Below are positions 42,738-52,045 of a stretch of 64,000 nt of DNA, in pieces. Position 1 is the stretch's first letter, and each line of letters opens with the position of its first letter. Both the position numbers and the translations under genes were made by a program. Source of the stretch: Limibacillus halophilus (GTDB taxonomy: Bacteria; Pseudomonadota; Alphaproteobacteria; Kiloniellales; CECT-8803). Under the pieces are notes generated by a model. The model did no database searches. It saw nothing but the letters and a program-made list of their open reading frames with translations, and had not been told where the DNA came from. The stretch is from contig NZ_JACHXA010000004.1 in the NCBI RefSeq assembly GCF_014191775.1, positions 248,001 through 312,000 of the forward strand, in the 5' to 3' direction.

Positions 42738-44375
42738 ATGAGCGCAGGACCAAGCGAAAGTATTTTTGAGCAGCAGTTGGCACAAAACAGCGCAAACTTT
42801 ACTGCACTATCGCCACTTTCGTTTCTCCGACGGGCCGCAATGATCTATCCCGACAAGGCAGCGGTGATCCACGGTGAAATTACCATTAGCTATAGTGAGT
42901 TCGAAAAGCGCTGCATTCGACTTGCTGCCGCATTGAAGAGCCGCGGAATAAAACGTGGAGATTGCGTTGCGGTTATGGCGCCCAACATTCCAGCATTACT
43001 CGAGGCGCATTATGGCGTTCCCATGGCGGGCGCTGTATTGAACGCTTTGAACGTCCGCCTGGATGCACAGAGTATTGCGTTCATTTTAGAACACGGTGAA
43101 GCAAAACTTCTTATTGCGGACCGCGAATTTAGCCCTGTCATCAGCAAGGCACTCGCATTGATGAGCAATCCACCCGCTGTAGTAGATATTAAGGATTCAC
43201 TTGCCGAAGGTGGTGCGCCGCTTAGCGACGTGGAGTACGAAGAATTCCTTACAGAAGGTGCAACTGATGCGGCCTTTCCGCTGCTGGAAGATGAATGGCA
43301 GGGCATTGCACTCAACTACACATCCGGCACTACCGGTAGCCCAAAGGGTGTGGTTTATCATCATCGCGGCGCTTACTTGAATGCCATTGGAAACCTCATC
43401 AGTTTCAATTTGACGTCGGACACAGTCTACCTTTGGACTTTGCCAATGTTCCATTGCAACGGGTGGACTTATACATGGGCGGTAACAGCCGCTTGTGGCA
43501 CACATGTGTGCCTGCGCCGTGTCGATCCAGCACTTATTTATCCTCTCATCGGAAAGCACAAGGTGACCCATATGTGTGGCGCTCCGATTGTTCTGACGCT
43601 ATTGGCTCATGCCGATGAGTCCTTGAAACGCCTCTTTTCTCACAATGTTAAGATAGCCACGGGCGGCGCGGCTCCACCGAGCGCTGTAATTGAGCGCATG
43701 GAGGAAGCCGGGTTTAATGTGCTTCATCTTTATGGGCTGACGGAATGCTACGGTCCGGCCACGCTTTGCGCCTGGCAAGATAACTGGAACAGTTTGGACC
43801 TGCGCGGGCGCTCTGAGAAAATGGCGCGTCAAGGTGTAAAGTACGTCACTCTGGAGGATGCACAGATTCGGGATCCGGACACGCTTGAGCCGACACCTTG
43901 GGACGGCGAGACTATCGGCGAACTCATGTTACGGGGCAACACCGTGATGAAAGGCTACTTGAAGAACCCTTCGGCTACCGAACAGGCACTGCGAGGAGGC
44001 TGGTTTCATACAGGTGACCTCGGTGTGCAGCACACCGATGGCTACATCGAAATCAAGGATCGTTCCAAAGACATCATCATCTCCGGTGGCGAGAACATTT
44101 CCAGCCTGGAAGTAGAAGAAGTTTTGTACCGCCATCCGCTTGTGCTGGAAGCCGCCGTGGTCGCTCAGCCTGATGAAAAATGGGGCGAGACGCCTTGTGC
44201 GTTCGTGACGCTCCAGGCGGGAGCGGCCGCGACCGCCGATGATATCATCGCCTTTTGCCGTGACCATCTTGCCCGATACAAAGTACCAAAAAGTGTTGTT
44301 TTTGGCCCTTTGCCTAAGACTTCAACAGGGAAAATTCAGAAGTTCGAACTCCGCGAAAGGGCTGCAGCCTTATGA
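42738..44375 (+). CDS. Acyl-CoA synthetase (LvaE-like)
   Basis: The ATG at 42738 with GGAGAAAG upstream gives 545 residues of an ANL-superfamily ligase that activates a carboxylic acid with ATP and CoA. Motifs: the P-loop YTSGTTGSPKGVVYHHRG (about 193-210), the adenylation region LYGLTECYG, GWFHTGDLG (about 422-430), the hinge KDRSKDIIISGGENIS and the C-terminal catalytic Lys in PKTSTGKIQ. It heads an operon with SDR, ACAD, APH kinase and DUF6285 genes. That set matches the Pseudomonas putida lvaABCDE products for levulinate/4-hydroxyvalerate, suggesting a 4-oxo or 4-hydroxy acid substrate. Confidence 0.88.
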   Translation: MSAGPSESIFEQQLAQNSANFTALSPLSFLRRAAMIYPDKAAVIHGEITISYSEFEKRCIRLAAALKSRGIKRGDCVAVMAPNIPALLEAHYGVPMAGAVLNALNVRLDAQSIAFILEHGEAKLLIADREFSPVISKALALMSNPPAVVDIKDSLAEGGAPLSDVEYEEFLTEGATDAAFPLLEDEWQGIALNYTSGTTGSPKGVVYHHRGAYLNAIGNLISFNLTSDTVYLWTLPMFHCNGWTYTWAVTAACGTHVCLRRVDPALIYPLIGKHKVTHMCGAPIVLTLLAHADESLKRLFSHNVKIATGGAAPPSAVIERMEEAGFNVLHLYGLTECYGPATLCAWQDNWNSLDLRGRSEKMARQGVKYVTLEDAQIRDPDTLEPTPWDGETIGELMLRGNTVMKGYLKNPSATEQALRGGWFHTGDLGVQHTDGYIEIKDRSKDIIISGGENISSLEVEEVLYRHPLVLEAAVVAQPDEKWGETPCAFVTLQAGAAATADDIIAFCRDHLARYKVPKSVVFGPLPKTSTGKIQKFELRERAAAL

Positions 44376-45139
44376 TCAATCCTTTATGGAACCTGCAAGG
44401 GCGTGTGGCATTGGTTACTGGTGCATCCCGTGGATTGGGGACATATTTTGCGGAGGTACTTGCCAAAGCTGGCGCGAAGGTTGTGTTGGGGGCACGGGAT
44501 GTTGAGCGCCTCTCAGATCTCGCCGAACGGATTGAAGCCGAAGGGGGCAGGGCCCTGCCGGTCAGTATGGATGTTGCCGATCCCGAAAGTGTGAAAAGAG
44601 CGATCGAACTGGCGCAAACCGAACTTGGCCCTTTGCGGATTGTTATCAATAATGCTGGTGTCGTTGCAGATGGTTTAGCGCTCGATGCCTCAATAGATGA
44701 CTGGGACCGGGTCATCAACACTAATCTCCGTGGTGCATGGTTGACGGCGCAGGCTTCTGCACAGGCAATGCGCGACCATGGCGAGGGTGGTAGCATAGTG
44801 AATATTGCATCGATTTTAGGTTTGCAGGGCTCTCAGCAGGTTGCCTCCTACTGCGCGAGCAAAGGCGGCCTCATCAATCTGACGCGGGCATTGGCAGCAG
44901 AGTGGGCCCGTTATGGAATCCGTGTAAATGCCCTGGCACCGGGCTACATCAAAACCGATATCAATCAAGACTTTCTTGATAGCAAAGCCGGCGAGCATTT
45001 GCGAAAAGCCATCCCGCAAAAGCGCTTTGGGCGTTTTCAAGATCTGGAGGGTCCGCTGCTTTTGTTAGCAAGCGATGCAGGCGCATATATGACAGGAGCC
45101 GTGCTCGTAGTAGATGGTGGTCACAGTTCGACCTTGTGA
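44372..45139 (+). CDS. SDR-family oxidoreductase (LvaD-like)
   Basis: The 255-residue short-chain dehydrogenase has the cofactor motif TGASRGLGTYFA (about 17-28), NNAGV (about 92-96), catalytic Ser in NIASILG and YCASK (Tyr/Lys pair at about 161-165), and the C-terminal GAVLVVDGGH. It overlaps the ligase gene by 4 bases. In the Lva pathway the SDR reduces the 4-oxoacyl-CoA to the 4-hydroxyacyl-CoA; a 3-hydroxyacyl-CoA dehydrogenase role is the alternative. The sequence alone cannot choose. Confidence 0.85.
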   Translation: MINPLWNLQGRVALVTGASRGLGTYFAEVLAKAGAKVVLGARDVERLSDLAERIEAEGGRALPVSMDVADPESVKRAIELAQTELGPLRIVINNAGVVADGLALDASIDDWDRVINTNLRGAWLTAQASAQAMRDHGEGGSIVNIASILGLQGSQQVASYCASKGGLINLTRALAAEWARYGIRVNALAPGYIKTDINQDFLDSKAGEHLRKAIPQKRFGRFQDLEGPLLLLASDAGAYMTGAVLVVDGGHSSTL

Positions 45140-45162
45140 AGCGATAAAAGGATAGTACCAAG

Positions 45163-46359
45163 ATGGACTTCAAGCTGGGCCCTGAACATGAGAGCCTGCG
45201 GACTGCAATACGTGGTTTCGTTGAGGAGCGTGTCATACCCCTGGAAGGAGATTCCGCGAACTACGACGAGCATGAGAATATCCGCTTAGATGTTCTTGAG
45301 ACATTACGCCAGGAAGTTCGAACCGCCGGTCTTTGGGCACCGCAAATGCCCGTTAACCGAGGTGGCCAGGGTCTCTCAATGATAGGAATGGCCGCCTGTT
45401 ATGAAGAAATGGGGCGATCAATATTTGGCCCGATATGTTTCAACGCTGCAGCGCCCGACGACGGTAACATGATCCTGCTCCAGAAAATTGCACGAGAGGA
45501 TCAGCAAAAACGTTGGTTGCAACCTATCATAGATGGTGAAGTTCGCTCTGCGTTTGCAATGACAGAACCAATGCCCGGCGCCGGTTCTGACCCCACCCTC
45601 ATGAAAACCACGGCCGTTCGTGACGGCAAACGCTGGATCGTCAAAGGACGCAAATGGTTCATAACGGGGGCAGGTGTCGCACAGCATTTCATCCTGATTG
45701 CCAAAACTTCGGATGATCCACGCAAAGGCCTGACAGCATTCCTTTTCGACAGAGATGAGCCAGGGTGGGAGATCGTGCGGCGGATCCCAATCATGGGTCC
45801 TGAGGAACATGGTGGACATTGCGAACTTCTTTTCGATGGTTTGGAGATTCCAGACGACAATAGATTGATGGGGATTGGTGACGGCCTAAAGGTAACCCAA
45901 ATTCGGTTAGGAACAGCGCGCCTGACACACTGCATGCGGTGGCTTGGAATGGCGCGTCGGGCGATGGAAATCGCCACCACCTACGTTGAGAAACGGGAAT
46001 CCTTCGGGCAACGTTTGGCCGACCGGGAAAGTATTCAGAATTTGCTTGGTAGCGCTGCCATGCAGATTGAGATTGGCCGGTTGCTCACAATGAAAGCGGC
46101 TTGGAAACTTGATCAGGGTGATTTTGCCCGCAAGGAAGTATCCATGGCCAAAATTCAAGTGGCTGACGCTCTGCACCAGGCTGTCGACACAGCTATCCAG
46201 CTATGCGGCGCGCGGGGGTATTCTAAAGACACACCACTAGAATGGATGTATCGCTACGCACGCCAGGCGAGATTGGTTGACGGCGCGTCGGAAGTGCATC
46301 GGATGGTCCTGAGTCGTTTTCTAATGCAAGAGGGGACCGATTTCTGGGGATGGCAATAA
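45163..46359 (+). CDS. Acyl-CoA dehydrogenase of ACAD10/11 type (LvaC-like)
   Basis: The 398-residue flavoenzyme has an N-terminal helical domain, the beta domain with FAMTEPMPGAGSDPTLM (about 127-143) and GRKWFITGAG, and the C-terminal helical FAD-binding part with QLCGARGYSKDTPLEWMYR. Flavin-site layout is normal. ACAD10/ACAD11 and LvaC act on 4-phosphorylated acyl-CoAs, removing phosphate to leave an enoyl-CoA. The next gene, an APH kinase, overlaps by 10 bases, mirroring the kinase-ACAD fusion of human ACAD10/11. Confidence 0.87.
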   Translation: MDFKLGPEHESLRTAIRGFVEERVIPLEGDSANYDEHENIRLDVLETLRQEVRTAGLWAPQMPVNRGGQGLSMIGMAACYEEMGRSIFGPICFNAAAPDDGNMILLQKIAREDQQKRWLQPIIDGEVRSAFAMTEPMPGAGSDPTLMKTTAVRDGKRWIVKGRKWFITGAGVAQHFILIAKTSDDPRKGLTAFLFDRDEPGWEIVRRIPIMGPEEHGGHCELLFDGLEIPDDNRLMGIGDGLKVTQIRLGTARLTHCMRWLGMARRAMEIATTYVEKRESFGQRLADRESIQNLLGSAAMQIEIGRLLTMKAAWKLDQGDFARKEVSMAKIQVADALHQAVDTAIQLCGARGYSKDTPLEWMYRYARQARLVDGASEVHRMVLSRFLMQEGTDFWGWQ

Positions 46360-47387
46360 ACTTACAAACCGACGATTTACCAAACCGTCGAGAGTCACTT
46401 GCTGAATATCTTGCCGGTGCCACCGGGGCGAGAAGCGTGAGAATTGAAGCCTTGTCACGTTTATCGGGCGGAGCCATTCAGGAAAACTGGAAGCTTACAA
46501 CGGTTTTTGACGGCGGTTCGATTAACGGCAAGCAAGATCTGGTTCTTCGTACTGACTCTCTATCAGCGCTGGACGTGAGCCACGGACGTGCCCAGGAGTT
46601 TGCATTGTTGAAGGCCGCCGAAGACGCCGGCGTCACCGTACCGAAGCCACTACTGCTTTGTAATGATTTAGAGGTCATAGGTAGGCCCTTCTATCTAATG
46701 CCTTTCCTTCAAGGTATTGCCTTGGGACCAAAGGTTGTGAAAGACAGGTCAATTGGTGGAGATCGAGAGCAACTCGGCTATAGGTTGGGCCGCGAGCTCG
46801 GGTGCATCCACAGCATTCGGCCGCCTCGCAACGATCTGAGTTTTCTTCCGCTTCCAAGCGCTGGTCCGGTTGCTACGGCCATAGAAGATTATAGGACTTT
46901 TCTGGACCGGCTGGATGAGGTCCGTCCAGCGCTGGAGTGGGGTATGTCGTGGTGTTTGCAAAATGCTCCGGAGGATCGATCACAACCGGTGCTAATTCAC
47001 CAAGATTTCAGAACCGGCAATTTACTGCTCGATCAGCATGGCTTGGTTGCCATTCTGGATTGGGAGTTCGCAGCCTGGGGTGACCCGAATAGCGATTTAG
47101 GTTGGTTTTGTGCGGCTTGTTGGCGTTTCGGGAGGCCGGACCTGGAGGCAGGTGGAATTTCAAGCCGCGCAGCTTTTTATCAGGGCTATCAAGACGAAAC
47201 CGGAACCGTTGTGGACGACAGCGTGGTTCGATTTTGGGAGATTATGGCCCACATACGCTGGGCCGTTATCGCATTACAGCAAGGTGCGCGGCACCACCGC
47301 GGGGAAGAGCTATCGCTTGAGCTAGCGCTTACTGGCCGCATCGCGGCGGAGCTGGAGTTGCAGATTCTTCGGATGACGCGCCCGTAG
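46350..47387 (+). CDS. APH-family kinase (LvaA-like)
   Basis: The 345-residue protein has an aminoglycoside-phosphotransferase fold: a nucleotide-binding N-lobe, the catalytic loop IHQDFRTGN (D219, N224) and the metal-binding ILDWEFAAWGDP (D237). Relatives next to ACAD genes phosphorylate the hydroxyl of 4-hydroxyacyl-CoA rather than drugs. It overlaps the ACAD gene by 10 bases and is followed by DUF6285. An antibiotic-resistance role is unlikely in this context. Confidence 0.85.
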   Translation: MAINLQTDDLPNRRESLAEYLAGATGARSVRIEALSRLSGGAIQENWKLTTVFDGGSINGKQDLVLRTDSLSALDVSHGRAQEFALLKAAEDAGVTVPKPLLLCNDLEVIGRPFYLMPFLQGIALGPKVVKDRSIGGDREQLGYRLGRELGCIHSIRPPRNDLSFLPLPSAGPVATAIEDYRTFLDRLDEVRPALEWGMSWCLQNAPEDRSQPVLIHQDFRTGNLLLDQHGLVAILDWEFAAWGDPNSDLGWFCAACWRFGRPDLEAGGISSRAAFYQGYQDETGTVVDDSVVRFWEIMAHIRWAVIALQQGARHHRGEELSLELALTGRIAAELELQILRMTRP

Positions 47388-47413
47388 GGTCTGCGAGTAG
47401 GAAAGGGGTCTAC

Positions 47414-47743
47414 GTGTCAGAAGATCGCCCAGACGCTTTAGCACTCATTGTTGAAGCGCAACGAACCTTAAGTGAAGAGATCATCCCGCAAAGTGAACAG
47501 CGTGAGCGCTACAAAATGCTCATGATCGCCAATGCTCTAGCTATCGCGCTACGCGAACTGAAGCAAGCAAGCGCAGTTCACAAGCATCGGCGAAAGGTGT
47601 TGGAGGTGCTCGGGTTTAGCGATGATGCTGCTGTGGTTGCCAAGCTGCGCAGAGATAATGCAGCGCTTACACCAGATCTCTACAGCGCCTTGATGGAAGA
47701 GACGACTGCACGTGTTGCGATCAGTAATCCTAAAGCAATATAA
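47414..47743 (+). CDS. DUF6285 protein (LvaB-like kinase partner)
   Basis: The 109-residue (about 12 kDa) helical protein shows the DUF6285 pattern: RPDALALIVEAQRTLSEEI, then ERYKMLMIANALAIALREL. In P. putida the equivalent small protein LvaB is required with LvaA for 4-hydroxyacyl-CoA phosphorylation. GTG start with AGGAAAGGGG upstream. It is the last gene of the operon and stops 3 bases before a convergent gene. Confidence 0.8.
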   Translation: MSEDRPDALALIVEAQRTLSEEIIPQSEQRERYKMLMIANALAIALRELKQASAVHKHRRKVLEVLGFSDDAAVVAKLRRDNAALTPDLYSALMEETTARVAISNPKAI

Positions 47744-47746
47744 GCA

Positions 47747-48712
47747 TCAGGCTACGCGATCGACCGGTTCCTTTCCTGAGAAAAAAGCTTCTATATTCTC
47801 GAGCGCGCGATAGCCCATTGCGTCCCGCGTTTCCCGCGTCGCGCTACCGATGTGTGGCAATAGGAAGGTGTTATCCAGCTCACGATAACCAGGATGAAGG
47901 TTTGGCTCATCGTTGAACACATCAAGTCCGGCAGCCCCAACTTTTCCGATTTTAAGGGCCGCAATCAGTGCCTCGTCGTCGACCAGCGCACCGCGCGCGG
48001 TGTTGACCACAATAGCGCCTTCCGGCAGCAAATCTATCCGCGCGCGATTTAGCAGTCCGCGCGTTTCTGGGGTGGCTGGACAATTGAGAGATAGGACATC
48101 ACACAGCGGAAGCATTTCCTCCAACTGCGGGTGAAAGGTGGCGTTGAACCCGGTTATACTCGGCAGGGGGCGGCGGTTGTGATAGTGTATCTTCATCCCA
48201 AACCCTGATGCACGCTGCGCCAACACTTGGCCAACCCGTCCCATACCCACAATGCCTATACGCTTACCCGTAATCTGTGTGCCCACCATGAAGGCAGGGC
48301 TCCAAGAGTTCCAATGTCCAGACCGCACCAATCGCTCGCCTTCACTAGCGCGCCGAGCCGCGCCAAGCATGCAAAGAATAGCAATCTCCGCGGTCGCATC
48401 AGAAAGTACGTCCGGGGTGTTTGTAACAACTATTCCTCGCGCTTTTGCAGCGTTCAGATCGACGTGATCTACGCCAACCGAAAAGTTTGCGATCAACCGA
48501 ACTGTGTCAGGCAACAAGGCGATTACCTCGGCGTTCAGAGGTTCTGAATGGCAAGCGAGAATGGCGTCCATTCCTTGTGATTTGGCAATGAGTTCATCGG
48601 GTGAAAAGACGTGATCGTCACTGTTGAACAGGGGCAAATAGTCACGCGACAGCTTCGTCTCGATAGCGTCTGGAAGCTTTCTTCCAACGAGGATCTTTCG
48701 CTTGTTCGTCAT
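47747..48712 (-). CDS. D-2-hydroxyacid dehydrogenase (hydroxypyruvate/glyoxylate reductase-like)
   Basis: The 321-residue NAD(P)-dependent enzyme has GIVGMGRVGQVLAQRA (Rossmann motif, about 153-168), the substrate Arg in NTARGALVDDEAL, a Glu in VFNDEPN and the catalytic His in LLPHIGSATRETR. Family members reduce glyoxylate or hydroxypyruvate. It is the last gene of a leftward operon with an aldo/keto reductase and a beta-decarboxylating dehydrogenase. NADP/NAD preference was not settled. Confidence 0.87.
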   Translation of the reverse strand: MTNKRKILVGRKLPDAIETKLSRDYLPLFNSDDHVFSPDELIAKSQGMDAILACHSEPLNAEVIALLPDTVRLIANFSVGVDHVDLNAAKARGIVVTNTPDVLSDATAEIAILCMLGAARRASEGERLVRSGHWNSWSPAFMVGTQITGKRIGIVGMGRVGQVLAQRASGFGMKIHYHNRRPLPSITGFNATFHPQLEEMLPLCDVLSLNCPATPETRGLLNRARIDLLPEGAIVVNTARGALVDDEALIAALKIGKVGAAGLDVFNDEPNLHPGYRELDNTFLLPHIGSATRETRDAMGYRALENIEAFFSGKEPVDRVA

Positions 48713-48757
48713 GAGTCGTCTCCGTCTGACTTAACGAGGGCGGATAGGAAGAGGTAA

Positions 48758-49861
48758 TTAAGAACGGAGCGCATCAAGTTCCTGCGCAACGCGATCGGCG
48801 ATCGCTTGAGTGCCACATTGTCCGCCAAATTCAAAAGGTAACAGAGCTCCATCAGCAAATGCCCGATCGACGGCTTGATGGAGCTGACGCCCCGCCGTGC
48901 TCAGCTCTGGAAGACGGTGGCGGTTTCCCAACCATTCCAACATCATTGCACCCGAAAGAATCATCGCCGTTGGGTTTGCCTTGCCTGTCCCCATGATATC
49001 CGGCGCCGTCCCATGACAAGGCTGGAACACTGCATTATCTGCTCCAATATCCGCTGAAGGGGCGACTCCCAGTCCGCCTACCAAAGCCGCGGCCAGATCC
49101 GAAAGGATATCGCCAAACATATTCTCGGAAACCATCACGTCATAATCCCATGGTCTCTTCACCATGTTCATGGCCATGGCATCCACATAGCAGCGCTCCG
49201 TGACGATACCTGGATAATCCTCAGCGACTTCGTCGAAGATTTCACGGAAAAATGCCATTGTTCCAAGGACGTTCGCCTTATCAATAAGGGTCACTTTGCC
49301 CGGAAACCCAGCGGCTTTTCTTTCACATGCAAGGTCAAAGCTGAAGCGAAAGAGCCGTTCTGATCCTTCACGCGTGATTCGCAGGACATCTGTGGCGCGC
49401 TCTGGGCGCTCGAACAACGTCTTGCCTCGTTCGGCAAACAGTCCTTCCGTCTGTTCTCGTATCAATACGAAGTCTATTTCTGCTGTACGCGGACTTGCCA
49501 GCGGCACGGGTAGTCCCGGCAACGGTCGGATTGGGCGAACGCCGGCAAAAAGGCCAAGTATCTCTCGAATCTCAATTTGAGGCACAATCTCCGTGCCATC
49601 AGGGTAGCGAACGTCGGGCAACCCCATCGCCCCCAGCAAAATTGCATCAGATTTGCGCGCGCGCTCCAAAGTGTGCGCCGGAAGCGACTCGCCAGTGTCC
49701 CGGTAGCACGCGGCACCTGAAGGAAGCTCTTCGAATGCGAGCGATACGGAATCCATACCCTGGACAATTTTCTGTAGAAGCTCCACGCAAACCGGCGTTA
49801 CTTCCAAACCGATTCCATCACCTAGCATGACGGCGATCTTAAGCTCTTTCTTGTTCTGCAT
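48758..49861 (-). CDS. Isocitrate/isopropylmalate dehydrogenase-family enzyme
   Basis: The 367-residue beta-decarboxylating dehydrogenase shows MLGDGIGLEVTPV at the N-terminus, the Arg-rich substrate loop FAGVRPIRPLPG, FVLIREQTEGLF (about 133-144), the metal-binding DIMGTGKANPTAM-type segment near 290 and the acidic VSENMFGDILSDLAA. LeuB proper has a different RELTGG motif, so a 2-hydroxyacid such as tartrate, malate or a 3-alkylmalate is more likely than isopropylmalate in leucine synthesis. It lies 18 bases after the aldo/keto reductase. Confidence 0.82.
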   Translation of the reverse strand: MQNKKELKIAVMLGDGIGLEVTPVCVELLQKIVQGMDSVSLAFEELPSGAACYRDTGESLPAHTLERARKSDAILLGAMGLPDVRYPDGTEIVPQIEIREILGLFAGVRPIRPLPGLPVPLASPRTAEIDFVLIREQTEGLFAERGKTLFERPERATDVLRITREGSERLFRFSFDLACERKAAGFPGKVTLIDKANVLGTMAFFREIFDEVAEDYPGIVTERCYVDAMAMNMVKRPWDYDVMVSENMFGDILSDLAAALVGGLGVAPSADIGADNAVFQPCHGTAPDIMGTGKANPTAMILSGAMMLEWLGNRHRLPELSTAGRQLHQAVDRAFADGALLPFEFGGQCGTQAIADRVAQELDALRS

Positions 49862-49879
49862 TATTTTCTGTCCTTGGCA

Positions 49880-50884
49880 TCAGACCGGCCGACCGGTCAG
49901 GGGATAACGCGGGTCTGTGAAGCCGGGAGTGGACGGATGGCCAGCAGGAACTCTTGCGTCGAGAAAAGCCTCATCGGCTGTTTTCCACTCATAGTCCAGC
50001 GCTTCCTTGTATCCTTGCCATTGCGAAAAGGTTCGCGGCCCGGCCAGGATTGAAGATATTGTGCGATTGGCGAGCAACCAAGCACACGCCCAGGCAACTG
50101 GAGTGGTTCCTTGCGTCTCGGCGTATTTCTTAATCTCCTGGGCGATCTCCATTGATTCCTTTCTGAACTCCGATTCCAGCATTCTCTTGTCTCCACGTCC
50201 GGCCCGAGTGTCAGAAGGCGCAGTTGCAGCCGGATCGTATTTTCCAGTTAGAACACCCCGTGCCAATGGGCTGTAGGGAACCACGCCAATACCGAAGTGT
50301 GCGCAAGCGGGGAGTACTTCCACCTCGGGCATCCGATTCATTGCATTGTAGTAAGGCTGGCAGGCAACTGGCGGCGGCATTCGCAGAACACTCGCGGCAG
50401 CGAACGCTTCGGCAATTTGCCACGCCCGGAAATTCGACAGAGCCCAATAGCGGATGAGGCCTGCATCCAACAATTCTTTAAGCGCTGAGAGCGTCTCCAT
50501 GATGGGGGTATCCGCATCAGGACAGTGCAAATAGTAAACATCAATCCAGCGGGTTCCCAATCGTTCCAAGCTATCGCGAACCGCCTGATGCACCCACCGC
50601 CGAGTTAAGCCGCCGCTGAGTGGGTCTTTTGGCTCCATAGGGTTCCCGACTTTGGTCGCCAGAACCCAATTTTGTCTATCTTCGCCGATCAACCGGCCTA
50701 CCATCTCTTCGGACTTGCCCCTGCTATATACGTCGGCTGTATCGATAAAGTTTATCCCTGCCTGACGCGCATCCGAGACAATATCCCGCGCTTCTGCAAA
50801 TTCTGTTTGGTCACCGAACATCATTGTTCCCAAACAAATCCTGGAAACCTTGAGTCCCGACTTACCAAGGTTCTTGTATTGCAT
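49880..50884 (-). CDS. Aldo/keto reductase
   Basis: The ATG at 50884 with GAGGGGACAAA upstream gives 334 residues; an earlier in-frame start lacks a site. It has the AKR catalytic set: Asp in NFIDTADVYSRG with the Tyr, Lys in ATKVGNP (about 75-81) and His in VYYLHCPD (about 113-120). The NADPH site SSILAGPRTFSQ lies near the C-terminus. The YajO/PdxI-like (AKR12-type) layout suits small aldehydes and ketones. It is first gene of the leftward three-gene operon; its substrate is unknown. Confidence 0.88.
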   Translation of the reverse strand: MQYKNLGKSGLKVSRICLGTMMFGDQTEFAEARDIVSDARQAGINFIDTADVYSRGKSEEMVGRLIGEDRQNWVLATKVGNPMEPKDPLSGGLTRRWVHQAVRDSLERLGTRWIDVYYLHCPDADTPIMETLSALKELLDAGLIRYWALSNFRAWQIAEAFAAASVLRMPPPVACQPYYNAMNRMPEVEVLPACAHFGIGVVPYSPLARGVLTGKYDPAATAPSDTRAGRGDKRMLESEFRKESMEIAQEIKKYAETQGTTPVAWACAWLLANRTISSILAGPRTFSQWQGYKEALDYEWKTADEAFLDARVPAGHPSTPGFTDPRYPLTGRPV

Positions 50885-51068
50885 TTTGTCCCCTCGCCAA
50901 TGATCTTGATTGCTACACACCAAACGCAGCAATTCTTGGATGCAAAAAACCTAAACCGATTTAGTTTTCACAGTGTGAGCAATGACTGCTTCGATGCAAG
51001 CTTGGTTTTGACAAGGCATCGCAAGTATTTGATTTGTGCGTGAATGCTGCGAACGACAGTCTGATGGC

Positions 51069-52040
51069 ATGAAAAGAGTAGCAAGAGCTTTTTTTGCCTT
51101 CGTGTTCCTTTCGACAGCAGGAATTAGCGCAGCCGCTGCTCAGAACGACCCATCGTCATGGTCGTATGAGTGGCCCGATACCGACTTCACCAAAACCTCG
51201 ATTGATTTGGGCGAGGTGATATCCGGTGGGCCGCCGAAAGATGGCATCCCTGCCATCGACGACCCTAAGTTCAAACCGCAAGCGGAAATCGAAGGCATCG
51301 CCGAAACGGAACCGGTAATCGGATTAATCGTCAACGGAGAGGCAAAGGCCTATCCACTACGGGTTCTTACCTGGCATGAGATCGTCAATGATACGATTGG
51401 TGAGATACCTGTAGCTGTGACCTATTGCCCTCTCTGCAACGCAGCGATTGTTTTTGATCGTCGTATCGACGGGAAAGTATTGGACTTCGGCACGACAGGG
51501 AAACTTCGCCACTCCGATCTCGTAATGTATGACAGGCAGACCGAAAGCTGGTGGCAACAGTTTTTGGGAGAAGCGATCGTCGGCGACCTTACGGGCAAGC
51601 AACTCGCGGTGCTGCCGGCAAGATTAGAATCTTATGGTAGCTTCAAGAAACGCCGCCCGGACGGGTTGGTCCTGGTGCCAGAAAACCCGGACCTTAGACC
51701 TTACGGCGCCAACCCTTACAGTGGGTACGATAGCGCATCCGTGCCTTTCCTCTATCGTGGCGGATACCCTAAAGGAATTGCGCCCATGGCTTACGTAGTT
51801 GTCGTAGGTGAAGAGGCTTGGAGCTTAGATAGTCTGAAAAAAGCAGGCACGATCAACGCCGACAACTTGGTTCTCGAATGGAAACCCGGCATGAACTCAG
51901 CGTTGGATAGTCGCCGTATCGCTGACGGCCAGGATATTGGTCAAATTACAGCGATGCGCGACGGTGTCGAAGTTGCTTATGATCTGACTTTCGCCTTCGT
52001 GTTCCATGCGTTCAAACCGGACGGTATGCTTAATCGCTAG
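51069..52040 (+). CDS. Secreted DUF3179 protein
   Basis: The ATG at 51069 gives 323 residues with a signal peptide (KRVARAFFAFVFLSTAGISAAAAQ, shown here by position: residues 2-25). The DUF3179 core follows: GLIVNGEAKAYPLRVLTWHEIVND (about 85-108), VTYCPLCNAAIVFDR (a CxxC pair at about 120-134) and SDLVMYDRQTESWWQQFLGEA. The function of this domain is not established. It stands alone between divergent and convergent neighbours. Confidence 0.85.
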   Translation: MKRVARAFFAFVFLSTAGISAAAAQNDPSSWSYEWPDTDFTKTSIDLGEVISGGPPKDGIPAIDDPKFKPQAEIEGIAETEPVIGLIVNGEAKAYPLRVLTWHEIVNDTIGEIPVAVTYCPLCNAAIVFDRRIDGKVLDFGTTGKLRHSDLVMYDRQTESWWQQFLGEAIVGDLTGKQLAVLPARLESYGSFKKRRPDGLVLVPENPDLRPYGANPYSGYDSASVPFLYRGGYPKGIAPMAYVVVVGEEAWSLDSLKKAGTINADNLVLEWKPGMNSALDSRRIADGQDIGQITAMRDGVEVAYDLTFAFVFHAFKPDGMLNR

Positions 52041-52045
52041 TCATC

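Noticed and set aside
46350-47387. An aminoglycoside-resistance kinase
   Set aside because: The APH fold is real, but overlap with an ACAD gene and a following DUF6285 gene point to acyl-CoA metabolism.
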